The notes below the pieces were generated by a model. It worked only from the letters and a program-made list of their open reading frames with translations, was not told the origin of the DNA and ran no database searches. A stretch of DNA of 41,110 bases from Thermoplasmatota archaeon (GTDB lineage: Archaea > Thermoplasmatota > Penumbrarchaeia > JANQNL01). This document shows positions 1 to 8,072 of this stretch, piece after piece. The first letter of the stretch is position 1. Each line of letters opens with the position of its first letter. The position numbers were made by a program, and so were the translations under genes. The DNA is taken from the NCBI GenBank assembly GCA_028279585.1, contig JANQNL010000168.1:1-41110 (forward strand), read 5' to 3'.

Positions 1-315
1 GCGGTCGAGGTCTCTTCAGGCGATGCTGAGGAAGAAGAAATGGAGGAGGACGTCGAGCTCGACGAGGAGATCCCACCAGAGTTCGCCGACGACCTTCCAG
101 AGTCATTCGACGATGCAGATGGCGAGTCCGCTCCACCACGAAAGGATGATGCTCTTGCCCTCACTGACGAGGAGGCACCTCTGATGGATGAGGAGGAGTT
201 TCCAGAGGACGAGATAGTCGAGATGGAGCTCGAAGAGGACGAGTTTGACGATATGGAGGACGATGACGACATCGAGGATGCCATCATCGTAAACCCCATC
301 GAAGATGACGACTAA
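1..315 (+). CDS. C-terminal acidic tail of a protein starting outside the window (partial)
   Basis: The frame is open from base 1 to a TAA at 313-315, so this is the 3' end of a longer gene; an internal ATG at 40 is not needed. The visible 104 residues are extremely rich in Asp and Glu, with runs such as EEEEMEED and DDMEDDDD, and contain no recognisable fold. Similar acidic cytoplasmic tails close the clostripain-like and calcium-repeat surface proteins elsewhere in this window, so a membrane-anchored surface protein is one possibility, but nothing upstream is visible. The stop overlaps the convergent HAD gene by 4 bp. Function cannot be assigned. Confidence 0.6.
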   Translation, partial: AVEVSSGDAEEEEMEEDVELDEEIPPEFADDLPESFDDADGESAPPRKDDALALTDEEAPLMDEEEFPEDEIVEMELEEDEFDDMEDDDDIEDAIIVNPIEDDD

Positions 316-716
316 ACCTTCGGCCTGTTACCTACCAAGTGGAACGTCGTTCCATCTGGCATGAACCTACCGTACTGGATACTGTCATCGAAGAGATGCT
401 TTATTCCGAGCTCTTCGCAGATCTCTCCTTTGATAGGCCACCAGAGCTCATCATCGCACCACCAGTTGCCCTGATCGTCGGTCCACATCTTGGTACCGCG
501 GGACTTTAGTTCGTCAACGATGGAGTACAGTTTGTGGTAGTGCAGGTTCTTGATGTATCCAAGGGATGTCAGTTCTGCCTCGAGCTCGACCAGTGGGGAG
601 CCAGAGATGATGTGGATAACGAATCCCTGCTGCACCAGGAACTCCAGGATCCCACGCATGATGTCAGGACGTTCTGTGAGGACACCGTGCAGGTCGAAGC
701 CGATGTCCCTGTCCAC
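312..716 (-). CDS. small HAD-superfamily protein, last gene of the NAD salvage operon
   Basis: 134-residue protein with a HAD layout: motif I FDLHGVLT (nucleophile Asp8), motif II around SGSP (residues 39-42) and a late acidic motif IV in HLFDDS. The usual second Asp of DxD is His10 here, which would alter the general acid/base, so phosphatase activity is plausible but not assured. The GTG start at 716 directly abuts the TGA of the upstream nicotinamidase gene, so translation is probably coupled. Its position suggests a role in NAD or nicotinate nucleotide metabolism, for example a nucleotidase, but this rests on context only. It overlaps the convergent gene at 1-315 by 4 bp. Confidence 0.75.
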   Translation of the reverse strand: MDRDIGFDLHGVLTERPDIMRGILEFLVQQGFVIHIISGSPLVELEAELTSLGYIKNLHYHKLYSIVDELKSRGTKMWTDDQGNWWCDDELWWPIKGEICEELGIKHLFDDSIQYGRFMPDGTTFHLVGNRPKV

Positions 717-1298
717 TCATACCACCTCGGTGAGTTCCTTGATAGCCTCATCAAAGCCTATGACCGTGACACCAGCCCCGGTCCATTTATTGAAGAGGTC
801 CTCGGTGCTGTCCACACCCTCTGCGCCTTCGAGGTTTGCGACACAGTCCGATATCACCCGGAGCTTGGGCGCAAGACCTTTCTCGATGGCACCGTTGATG
901 AAGGCGTTGACACAGATGCCTGTGACAACTCCGCCGACGTAGATGAGGTCGGCTCCCATGACCAGCTCCTCTGCCCAGGATGGGGGAGCGCCGTCCATCC
1001 CGACACCCTTCCAGAAGTCGTAGGTGTTCTTCGGCATGGATCTGGAGGGGGCCAGTCCTGCTATCCTCTCATGGCCCCAGGTTCCTGGAACACAGTGGGG
1101 ACCGAAGATCTCGAACTCCTTCTGGGAGGCTTCGTCATCGGCCTCATGATGGTCGAAGGTCTCGAGCACTTCGTCGACCAGGTCCTCGACCACCCTCATC
1201 TTTCCGACAAGGGCGTAGGTCCCGGGCACAGGAAGTGCCGCCCTGGGGTCGTCTGCGAAATCATTTCTCATATCTATCTCTACGAACACTGTTCTCAT
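717..1298 (-). CDS. pncA: nicotinamidase (nicotinamide to nicotinate)
   Basis: 193-residue cysteine hydrolase of the isochorismatase fold. The catalytic triad can be placed as Asp9 (VEIDMRNDF), Lys90 (MPKNTYDF) and Cys129 (VTGICVNAF). The metal-site region FDHH (residues 48-51) and the segment GPHCVPGTWG (66-75) are typical of nicotinamidases rather than generic isochorismatases. It deamidates nicotinamide to nicotinic acid, the substrate of PncB, encoded two genes upstream. Its ATG overlaps the nadE stop by 4 bp (ATGA), so the genes are co-transcribed. Location next to pncB and nadE supports the assignment strongly. Confidence 0.88.
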   Translation of the reverse strand: MRTVFVEIDMRNDFADDPRAALPVPGTYALVGKMRVVEDLVDEVLETFDHHEADDEASQKEFEIFGPHCVPGTWGHERIAGLAPSRSMPKNTYDFWKGVGMDGAPPSWAEELVMGADLIYVGGVVTGICVNAFINGAIEKGLAPKLRVISDCVANLEGAEGVDSTEDLFNKWTGAGVTVIGFDEAIKELTEVV

Positions 1299-2140
1299 GG
1301 TATCTCCTCCCTGTTACCCATGCCGTTGTGCATGTCTATCGGTATGGGACATGTTGGCGGCATCTTGGTCTTGTGAACGTTCCTTTTGATCATTGTGAGG
1401 ATGGCTTGGACCGTCTCCTGGTCCGTCCCAACCATCGTGGCGATGGCCTTGGTCCTTTGCTTATGATCTGTACCTTCTGGGAACTTCGAGCGAGCTATCA
1501 GGATCCTATCGATGAGGTCGTAGCAGAAGCCGAGCTCGTCCTCGTCGGTCTGGCAGTCCCATAGCCCTGCAGAAGGTGGTCTATTGATGATGGCCGATGG
1601 GATGCCCAGGAACCTGGCCATTGCAAAGACCTCGGTCTTGTAAAGGCCACCTATGGGTTCCATGTCCACGCCTCCGTCCCCGTACTTGGTGAAGTAACCG
1701 AGCATTATCTCGCTGCAGTTCCCGGTGCCGATGACCATCTTGTGCTGCCTGTTCGCAAGCTGGTAGAGAATGGTCATTCTTGTCCTGGCCATGATGTTGC
1801 CACGGGAGATCGGGTCCATGTCCGGGTCGTCCGATCCCTCCTCGAACGCCTTGACAATAGGCCCTATCTCAATGATGCGGAGCTCCTTGTTCCTGATAAG
1901 CTCCGCCACACCATCTGGGATTGGTTCGTTCCCATCCATTGGCATGAAGATCGGATAGACCTTCTCCTCACCTATGGCTCGGCATGACAGTTCATACACC
2001 ACGGCACTGTCTATGCCACCGGAAAGACCGATGACGACCCCCTCACAGTGGGCGTCCTCGACCTGCTTTCTGATGAAGCGTTCTATCTCCTCTGCAGCCT
2101 CTGCATATCCGCTCAGTCGACTCCCAGTACCTTCTTGCAT
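1295..2140 (-). CDS. nadE: NAD+ synthetase (NH3-dependent type)
   Basis: 281 residues, the size of stand-alone ammonia-using NadE; there is no glutaminase domain. The PP-loop ATP-binding motif GLSGGIDSAVV lies near residues 38-48, and the middle contains the conserved GTGNCSEIMLGYFTKYGDGG segment followed by PIGGLYKTEV, which bind ATP and deamido-NAD. It amidates nicotinate adenine dinucleotide to NAD. The ATG at 2140 has a GAGGAGATGA ribosome-binding stretch about 7 nt upstream, so this start is accepted even though it lies 28 nt inside the 3' end of pncB. The adenylyltransferase step between PncB and NadE is not encoded in this cluster. Confidence 0.95.
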   Translation of the reverse strand: MQEGTGSRLSGYAEAAEEIERFIRKQVEDAHCEGVVIGLSGGIDSAVVYELSCRAIGEEKVYPIFMPMDGNEPIPDGVAELIRNKELRIIEIGPIVKAFEEGSDDPDMDPISRGNIMARTRMTILYQLANRQHKMVIGTGNCSEIMLGYFTKYGDGGVDMEPIGGLYKTEVFAMARFLGIPSAIINRPPSAGLWDCQTDEDELGFCYDLIDRILIARSKFPEGTDHKQRTKAIATMVGTDQETVQAILTMIKRNVHKTKMPPTCPIPIDMHNGMGNREEIP

Positions 2141-3279
2141 ATGTCTATCATCTCCTCGTTGCCAGTATGCTTACCGACATCGTCCGAAAGCTTCACTGTG
2201 GGAACCCACTCCGCATCCTCCCGCGGTTTGAAGCCTGTGAGCTTGATGACCATGTTCAGGGCCTTCACCCCCACATCGTTGGTCAAGTGCGTGCCGATAC
2301 CGAAGGATGTCTTGATCCTACCCCGGTACCTTTGCTGAAGTGCAATGGCCTTGTCCACTGTCAGCGAGTCCGAGAAGACCATGGTCTTGCTGATGGGGTC
2401 TATCCCGAGACCCAGGTAATGCTCGATGGCAGCGTCTGCGAACTCGTACGGATCTCCGCTGTCCTGTCTGACACCGTCGAACAGTTTTGCCAGGTACTTG
2501 TCGAAGGACTCGAAGAAGTTGGTCGAGGTGAACGTGTCTGAAAGAGCGATCCCGAGGTCTCCCTTGTAGACCTGTGCCCATCTGTTGAGCGCCATCTCGT
2601 TCGCCATCTTAAAGCCGAACATCGCAGCATGTGCCTGGAACCATTCGTGCGCCTGGGTGCCGATGGCCTTGATGCCATGGATGCGGGCGAAGTGGACGTT
2701 GCTTGTTCCGACGAAGGCATCACTGGCACTGTTCATGAGGTCAGCTACCACTATTCCCTGGTTCTCCTTCGAATATCTCCTTCGTGTGCCAAAGTCTGCG
2801 ACCTTCAGACCCCCTTCCTTCATGGCCTGACCCTTCTGTGCGTTCAGGTCATGGAACTGTCCAAGGTCCACGGCCTGTCCTGTCCTCAAGAAGTAGAGCT
2901 CGCTGATGAGGGCCATGAGTGGGACCTCCCACATAATGGTCCTGTACCATGGTCCTTCCACAACAATGGTGAGGCCATTATCGTCTGTGATGTGTACCTC
3001 GCTCGGATCGTACCTGTAACCTCGGAGGAAGTCGATGTAGACGGGATTCAGGTATGGGCATTTCTCCTTGAGGAATGCCTCCTCCTCCTTGGTCAGCGCG
3101 AGGTTGGAAAACCCATCGACGATCCTCTCCAGCTCATCTCTGAACCCGTCTGGGAACTCGGTTCCCCCACGGTTTATGAACGTGTACCTCGCCCATGCCC
3201 GGGGGTAGAGCGCACAGACCGCGTTCTGCATCGAAAGCTTGTAGAGGTCGTTGTCCAGCATATCTGTGATGATCTCCAT
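2113..3279 (-). CDS. pncB: nicotinate phosphoribosyltransferase
   Basis: 388 residues, normal for PncB. Recognisable segments include the N-terminal DNDLYKLSMQNAV, the central GTQAHEWFQAH with its conserved His, RQDSGDPYEF, and the C-terminal VFSDSLTVDKA with SFGIGTHLTND, which form the phosphoribosyl-diphosphate and nicotinate site. It converts nicotinate and PRPP to nicotinate mononucleotide, the committed salvage step. The ATG at 3279 is preceded by GGAGGA with 7 nt spacing, lying inside the end of the upstream regulator-like gene; only 1 nt separates the two genes. It feeds NadE and receives nicotinate from PncA in the same operon. Confidence 0.95.
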   Translation of the reverse strand: MEIITDMLDNDLYKLSMQNAVCALYPRAWARYTFINRGGTEFPDGFRDELERIVDGFSNLALTKEEEAFLKEKCPYLNPVYIDFLRGYRYDPSEVHITDDNGLTIVVEGPWYRTIMWEVPLMALISELYFLRTGQAVDLGQFHDLNAQKGQAMKEGGLKVADFGTRRRYSKENQGIVVADLMNSASDAFVGTSNVHFARIHGIKAIGTQAHEWFQAHAAMFGFKMANEMALNRWAQVYKGDLGIALSDTFTSTNFFESFDKYLAKLFDGVRQDSGDPYEFADAAIEHYLGLGIDPISKTMVFSDSLTVDKAIALQQRYRGRIKTSFGIGTHLTNDVGVKALNMVIKLTGFKPREDAEWVPTVKLSDDVGKHTGNEEMIDICKKVLGVD

Positions 3280-3280
3280 G

Positions 3281-3922
3281 TTATCGTCCTCCTTTCATGA
3301 CGTCCTGGGCTGTACTCAGGACCATGCTGTGGTCAAATGCTAGGTTGGTTGTGTCTTTTATCTTATGCATCTCAACGCTCTCGACCCCCGGTCCAGCCTT
3401 GAGCTTCGAGTGTTTGTTCACCTTCTCCACCAGGTATGTCGTGGAGATGACCTGGCCCCTTGGGTCCCTGTCTGGGTCGGAGAAGACGCCTACGAGCTTG
3501 ACGATGTTGACGTCCAGGCCGGTCTTGTCCTTCATTACCCGCTTGATCCCGCTTTCTGCGGTCTCCCCGTACTTGAGGAATCCTCCGGGAAGGGACCAAT
3601 CTCCCTTGAACGGCTCCAAGTCCCTTTTGACAAGGCAGACCGTGTTCCCCTCTATGAGGACCGCGTCAACGGCGATGGGTGCCCAGGGTCCGTGCCTTGC
3701 GAACTCCAGCTCCAGTTTGTCGCGGAGGTTGTCCTCTTCTGTCTGCCAGACCTCCAGTGGAGCCTCGGCGTTGTCCCTGTTATATATCTTGGTCACAAGC
3801 ATTCTATGTATGAAATCGGAGCGTGACTCGTATCCCCGGATATTATCGATATGCTCGAGTACCTCGGGGTAGGTCGTGAAGCTTGTGATGGTGCGTTTCT
3901 TTTTGTTGGGGGCCTTGGGCAT
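3281..3922 (-). CDS. ribbon-helix-helix/Nudix fusion, candidate NAD-responsive repressor
   Basis: The ATG at 3922 has AGGTGA 5 nt upstream; an in-frame GTG at 3931 lies inside that site and is less likely. The 213-residue protein has an N-terminal ribbon-helix-helix-like segment (about 10-45; TITSFTTYPEVLEHID, then SRSDFIHRML) and a C-terminal Nudix domain (about 78-213). The Nudix box begins at Gly114 and keeps Glu120, Arg128 and Gly135, but the catalytic glutamates are replaced (Val129, Asp132, Lys133). The segment VFSDPDRDPRGQVISTTYL is like that of NrtR and ADP-ribose Nudix proteins. Known NrtR joins a non-catalytic Nudix domain to a C-terminal winged helix; here a ribbon-helix-helix precedes it. 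As first gene of the NAD operon, next to tandem repeats, it is probably an autoregulator sensing an NAD-related nucleotide. Confidence 0.8.
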   Translation of the reverse strand: MPKAPNKKKRTITSFTTYPEVLEHIDNIRGYESRSDFIHRMLVTKIYNRDNAEAPLEVWQTEEDNLRDKLELEFARHGPWAPIAVDAVLIEGNTVCLVKRDLEPFKGDWSLPGGFLKYGETAESGIKRVMKDKTGLDVNIVKLVGVFSDPDRDPRGQVISTTYLVEKVNKHSKLKAGPGVESVEMHKIKDTTNLAFDHSMVLSTAQDVMKGGR

Positions 3923-3933
3923 TCGTATCACCT

Positions 3934-3960
3934 ATTAACCTTCATAACCTTAATAACCTT
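3934..3960. repeat. three tandem 9-bp repeats, candidate operator of the NAD operon
   Basis: Three contiguous 9-mers read on the plus strand as ATTAACCTT, CATAACCTT and AATAACCTT, sharing the core TAACCTT. A weaker fourth unit (ATTAAGATT) follows at 3961-3969. They lie directly upstream of the ribbon-helix-helix/Nudix gene, between its start and the shared TATA-like element. Ribbon-helix-helix proteins such as MetJ and CopG typically bind short tandem sites, so the arrangement fits autoregulation. Binding is inferred. Confidence 0.65.
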
Positions 3961-3965
3961 ATTAA

Positions 3966-3975
3966 GATTTAAAAG
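3966..3975. promoter_or_regulatory. shared TATA-like element between the NAD operon and the divergent unknown gene
   Basis: The sequence GATTTAAAAG centres on palindromic TTTAAA (3968-3973) and can be read as an archaeal TATA box on both strands. On the minus strand a start about 25 nt downstream would fall inside the 9-bp repeats; on the plus strand it would fall near 3998, ahead of the GTG at 4037. Assigned by position and composition only. Confidence 0.45.
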
Positions 3976-4036
3976 TTGCGCGATTTTAACGGTAAATTGA
4001 TATCTTTTGCTAGGATTGGCGTTACGGGGAAGAACC

Positions 4037-5206
4037 GTGGTAGACCTCGGAAATGCCAGGATCATCAAAGCAGGGAGCATCGAGTTTCCACCCAACAGCA
4101 TCAAGGTGAACACGCTAGATGGGTTTGCCAGACTGCTCAAGGGTTATGGCGCAGAGGTCATCATCCATCACAATAAGGGTGAACAGCACTTCTGGTGCTT
4201 TGTCACCAACGGCCAATTGTTCTACCTGGACTCCCTTGGTTTTCCAACGCTCAAGGAGTATGAGGCCTTTGAAAAGTCTGGGGCAAAAAGTCCAGAGGAC
4301 ATCAAGCTCAACAAGGCCCTCAAGCTCAAGATGAAGGGTTGGGCGGACATCGATACTGTTGTCCGATTCTTCAAGCGCGCTAAGTTCTGGCTCACCAACC
4401 TTCAGATGAACCTGGGCCAGGAGGTCACACACAAGATGTACGAAGGTACACCTTTCGGGGTGATCCTGGAAAGCGAGAACTCCTCCGCATACCTGGAAAA
4501 GCTCCAGTCGGACCCCTCCATGCTGCCTCTATTCGAGCCAGAGTTCTTCGCGCTCGAGGATGCGGACATGAACAAGGTCCCCATCGATGTGGATGTCATC
4601 GTAACCAACACCGTAATCAAGAGGTACGGCTGGGACTCCCGAGAACAGCTCGAGGGGGTTATCAACAACGTGACCATCCCACAGTCTGACAGGATGTGGG
4701 TCGACGACTTTACCTACAAGCTCATGGGACGGTTCCTGATCATCACCGAGGGTCCGGAGCTTGCCACAAAGGATTGGCTCCAGGGCTGGCCCGACCTCCG
4801 CTCCCTAATGGTCCTGTGGGGTGTTATCCAGTATGCAGATTACATCAACGCCGACTGCAGGGACAGATACATGGAGCGGACCAGCAGGTACGGCAAGTTC
4901 AAGCCGCTGATGTTCCCAGTTATCCCAGCATTCTCTCCTGACCTCATCGATACTGAGAAGAGGTTCATCTTCACCCTGGCCCGTGCCAATGGCTGGAAGA
5001 GCTTCCAGCATTTCTTCGCTGGTGTGATAAAGGTTTTAGACCGCAGCAAGGTTCCGTTCGTTCAGGGCTCTGAGGTCGTTTACCGGACCATGATGACCAT
5101 CGCAGATACCAAACCCGGAAGCGAGGACGAGGTCTCTGTGGAGGTCACAGAAAAAGAGATCCGGATAACTGCGGGGACCAAGGTCAAGGTCTTCGAGATC
5201 ACCTGA
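4037..5206 (+). CDS. protein of unknown function, divergent from the NAD operon
   Basis: 389 residues starting at GTG 4037, chosen because GGGGA lies 6 nt upstream; a TTG at 4007 in the same frame would add 10 residues but has no comparable site. No signal peptide or membrane segment is visible. The protein is mixed in composition, with aromatic-rich stretches (GEQHFWCFVTNGQLFYLDSLG near the N-terminus; DWLQGWPDLRSLMVLWG in the middle) and a Lys/Glu-rich end. I do not recognise a family. It shares a promoter region with the NAD operon, so co-regulation is possible. It converges with nrdG and overlaps its end by 8 bp. Confidence 0.75.
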   Translation: MVDLGNARIIKAGSIEFPPNSIKVNTLDGFARLLKGYGAEVIIHHNKGEQHFWCFVTNGQLFYLDSLGFPTLKEYEAFEKSGAKSPEDIKLNKALKLKMKGWADIDTVVRFFKRAKFWLTNLQMNLGQEVTHKMYEGTPFGVILESENSSAYLEKLQSDPSMLPLFEPEFFALEDADMNKVPIDVDVIVTNTVIKRYGWDSREQLEGVINNVTIPQSDRMWVDDFTYKLMGRFLIITEGPELATKDWLQGWPDLRSLMVLWGVIQYADYINADCRDRYMERTSRYGKFKPLMFPVIPAFSPDLIDTEKRFIFTLARANGWKSFQHFFAGVIKVLDRSKVPFVQGSEVVYRTMMTIADTKPGSEDEVSVEVTEKEIRITAGTKVKVFEIT

Positions 5207-5891
5207 CCAGTATATCGCATCCGGTCCTATGGGTCTTTTTAATGGCATCTGCCATATCTTGTAGCTGCTGAGTATCGTAGATCTGCAGATGCTTCTGCGG
5301 GTGAAGTGTCGTCCCTTCTGCGTAGGATTGGAGATAGAACCTCCTACCCTTCTTCACATAACTATAGATCTCTTTGAGCTCTCGTACTCCAAGCTCTGGA
5401 ATGACCGTGGTCCTGAACTCATGGTCCACAGGACTGTTGATGATTATCTCGATGCTCCTTTTGACCTTGGGCCACATCCTCTTGGACTGGGTTATCTGGT
5501 TGAACATGCTGTACGGGCACTTCACGTCCATTGCGATGTAGTCCACAAGGTTCCTGTCGATGAGGTTCTTGATCATCTTCGGCTCAGTGCCATTGGTATC
5601 GAGCTTCACCGCAAAGCCATACTCGTACCTGATGCGCTGCAAAAGGAGGTGGAGGTCCTTGTAGATGGTCGGTTCTCCTCCGGTGATGACGATACCATCG
5701 AGCTTTCCCTGCCTTCGCTGGAGGAACTTGAACAGACGCTCCTCTGTCCACTTGGGGTTCTGGGACCTGACAACGGCTGGATTGTGGCAGAACGTACATC
5801 TCAGGTTACAGCCGGCTAGGAAAAGTATGGCTGCCGTTCGCCTAGGAAAGTCTTGAAGGCTGAACTTGTTCACATCGTAGACGACGACCAT
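5199..5891 (-). CDS. nrdG: anaerobic ribonucleotide reductase activating enzyme (radical SAM)
   Basis: About 230 residues. The radical-SAM cluster motif CNLRCTFC (CX3CX2C) is near the N-terminus after FSLQDFPRRTAAILFLAGC, followed by the SAM-binding GGEPT motif (GIVITGGEPTI). It generates the glycyl radical on NrdD using reduced ferredoxin or flavodoxin and S-adenosylmethionine. The ATG at 5891 is preferred because AGGTG lies 5 nt upstream; a GTG at 5897 would add two residues. It follows nrdD with an 8-nt gap, the usual nrdD-nrdG order. Its 3' end overlaps the convergent unknown gene. Confidence 0.93.
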   Translation of the reverse strand: MVVVYDVNKFSLQDFPRRTAAILFLAGCNLRCTFCHNPAVVRSQNPKWTEERLFKFLQRRQGKLDGIVITGGEPTIYKDLHLLLQRIRYEYGFAVKLDTNGTEPKMIKNLIDRNLVDYIAMDVKCPYSMFNQITQSKRMWPKVKRSIEIIINSPVDHEFRTTVIPELGVRELKEIYSYVKKGRRFYLQSYAEGTTLHPQKHLQIYDTQQLQDMADAIKKTHRTGCDILVR

Positions 5892-5899
5892 CCACACAC

Positions 5900-7987
5900 C
5901 TAGGCCATCTCGAAGACTATCCTGTCCTGGAACTCAGCAAGCTTTCCGTCGTTCCAGTTCTGCACTGGCCTGACGTAACCCACGATCCTCGAGTAGACCT
6001 CGGTCCTTTCTCCGCACTCCGGACATTTCCATTTTTCACCCGGGATGTATCCGTGGGCCTGACAGATAGAGAATGTTGGTGAGAGCGTGTAATATGGAAG
6101 CTCGTAGTTGTGAGCTATCCTCTGGACCAGGGACTTGACGGCCTCCTTGTCAGGTGCACGCTCGCCAAGGAACATGTGGAAGACCGTGCCGCCGGTGTAC
6201 TTGGTCTGCATCTGGTCCTGTAGGTCCAAGGCCTTGAAGACATCGGATGTGTAGTTGACCGGAAGCTGTGTGGAGTTCGTATAGTATGGAGCGAGCTTCG
6301 GGTTCTTCTCCATCATGGACTGGTTGGCGACCTTTATTTTCGGATACCTCTCCTTGTCGAGCCTTGCAAGCCTGTGGGAGGTTCCCTCTGCAGGGGTGGC
6401 CTCCAGGTTGAACAGTGAGTTGGTCTCTACCTGGTACTCCTCCATCTTGTCGCGCATGAAGTCCAGGATCTCGATGGCCTTCTCGATGCCGCCCTTGGTG
6501 GTGATGTCTTCCTCGATATAGTTGATGAGGAACTCGTTCATGCCAACCAGGCCAATGGTCGAGAAGTGGTTCGCCCAGTAGCTTCCCTGGGCTTCCTTGA
6601 TGTCCTGGAGGTAGTGCTTTGAGTATGGGTATAATCCACCTTCTGTGAAGTTCTCCAAGACCTTTCTCTTCATGACCAGGCTGTCCTTGGCCATGTCCAT
6701 GAGCTCCGCAAGGCGCTTGTAGAGCTGGTCGTCGTTCTTGCAGGTGTGACCGAGCCTTGGAAGGTTGATAGTGACCACGCCGGTGCTGCCGGTCAGGGGG
6801 TTGGAGCCGAACAGACCGCCGCCTCTCTTTCGGAGCTCAGTGTTGTCAAGCCGCAGCCTGCAGCACATGGACCTTGCATCCTCGGGCTTCATGTCGGAGT
6901 TGACGAAGTTGGAGAAGTATGGGATGCCGTACTTTGCGGTCATCTCCCAGATGGGTTCTAACTTGGGGTTCTCCCAATCGAACTCCTTGCTGATATTGTA
7001 TGTTGGGATAGGGAATGTGAAGATCCTGCCCTTGGCATCTCCCTCCATCATGACCTCGGCGAAGGCTCGGTTGATCATGTCCATCTCGTCCTGGAAGCTT
7101 CCGAGGGTCATGTTGGATGGCTTGCCACCAATGATCGCAGGCATGTTCTTCATGAACTCTGGACACTGCATGTCCATCGTCAGGTTGGTGAACGGTGTCT
7201 GGAACCCGACCCTCGTGGGGACGTTGAGGTTGAAGACGAAGCCCTGGATGGCCTGCTTCACCTGTTCGTAGCTGAGCTTGTCGATGGCGACGAACGGGGC
7301 AAGGTAGGTGTCGAAGTTCGCAAAGGCCTGTGCCCCAGCGGACTCACCCTGCATGGTGTAGAAGAAGTTGACTATCTGTCCAAGGGCAGTGCTGAAATGC
7401 TTTGGCGGAGCGGACTCGACCTTGCCAACGACCCCTCCGAACCCCTTCATCAGGAGGTCTTCCACAGACCATCCGCAGCAGTAGACGGAGAGCATGCCTA
7501 GGTCGTGGATGTGCATGTCGCCCTGCTCGTGGGCGCGTCTTATCTTGTCAGGGTAGAGCTTGTTGAGCCAATAGTTCTTGATCATGATGGATGAAAGATG
7601 ATTGTTAAGGCCCTGTATGGAGAAGGACATGTTGGAGTTCTCCTTGATCCTCCAATCCATGTGTCCGAGGTAGTCGTCCACCAGGGATGTGCCGTTGAGG
7701 ATGAACCCGAGCCTGCGGAGAGAGGCATGGTGTTCGCGGTAGAGGATGTATGCTTTGGACACTTCATAAAGGCCCATCTCGACAAGTGTTCGTTCTACGA
7801 GGTCTTGGATGTGCTCGACCTCATGGACCTCGCCGTCCACGAGCTTGCCGACCACCCTGTTGGTGGCCTTCTCCACGAGGTCCCCTTTCGGATAGTCCAC
7901 AGCTTCGAACGCGTTCTCAATTGCCTTGCTGATCCTAGTGGGATCGAAGCCTACCACTTCTTCGTCCCTTTTCCTTACCATACGCAT
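5900..7987 (-). CDS. nrdD: anaerobic ribonucleoside-triphosphate reductase, class III
   Basis: 695 residues from the ATG at 7987, which has GGAGGG 6 nt upstream; longer readings to 8101 extend through the promoter and are rejected. An ATP-cone allosteric domain (about 1-90; RKRDEEVVGFDPTRISKAI) is followed by the glycyl-radical core. Near the C-terminus are a metal-binding segment with CQAHGY and CPECG (Cys642, 655, 658) and the radical loop YSRIVGYVRPVQNWNDGK, with Gly670 as the radical site. It reduces ribonucleoside triphosphates to deoxyribonucleotides without oxygen, indicating anaerobic life. Activated by NrdG, encoded just downstream. Confidence 0.95.
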   Translation of the reverse strand: MRMVRKRDEEVVGFDPTRISKAIENAFEAVDYPKGDLVEKATNRVVGKLVDGEVHEVEHIQDLVERTLVEMGLYEVSKAYILYREHHASLRRLGFILNGTSLVDDYLGHMDWRIKENSNMSFSIQGLNNHLSSIMIKNYWLNKLYPDKIRRAHEQGDMHIHDLGMLSVYCCGWSVEDLLMKGFGGVVGKVESAPPKHFSTALGQIVNFFYTMQGESAGAQAFANFDTYLAPFVAIDKLSYEQVKQAIQGFVFNLNVPTRVGFQTPFTNLTMDMQCPEFMKNMPAIIGGKPSNMTLGSFQDEMDMINRAFAEVMMEGDAKGRIFTFPIPTYNISKEFDWENPKLEPIWEMTAKYGIPYFSNFVNSDMKPEDARSMCCRLRLDNTELRKRGGGLFGSNPLTGSTGVVTINLPRLGHTCKNDDQLYKRLAELMDMAKDSLVMKRKVLENFTEGGLYPYSKHYLQDIKEAQGSYWANHFSTIGLVGMNEFLINYIEEDITTKGGIEKAIEILDFMRDKMEEYQVETNSLFNLEATPAEGTSHRLARLDKERYPKIKVANQSMMEKNPKLAPYYTNSTQLPVNYTSDVFKALDLQDQMQTKYTGGTVFHMFLGERAPDKEAVKSLVQRIAHNYELPYYTLSPTFSICQAHGYIPGEKWKCPECGERTEVYSRIVGYVRPVQNWNDGKLAEFQDRIVFEMA

Positions 7988-8072
7988 AGTGTACCCTCCG
8001 CTGGTGAGATAGGTTCCCCTCGCCAAAATGGGTGAATTGGAGGTAAGCCTAACGTACGAGATATAGTTTGTG

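Noticed and set aside
534-1376. Long plus-strand frame (280 codons) across the HAD and nicotinamidase genes
   Set aside because: It is antisense to pncA and the HAD gene, has no recognisable motif, and arises from the codon pattern of the real genes.
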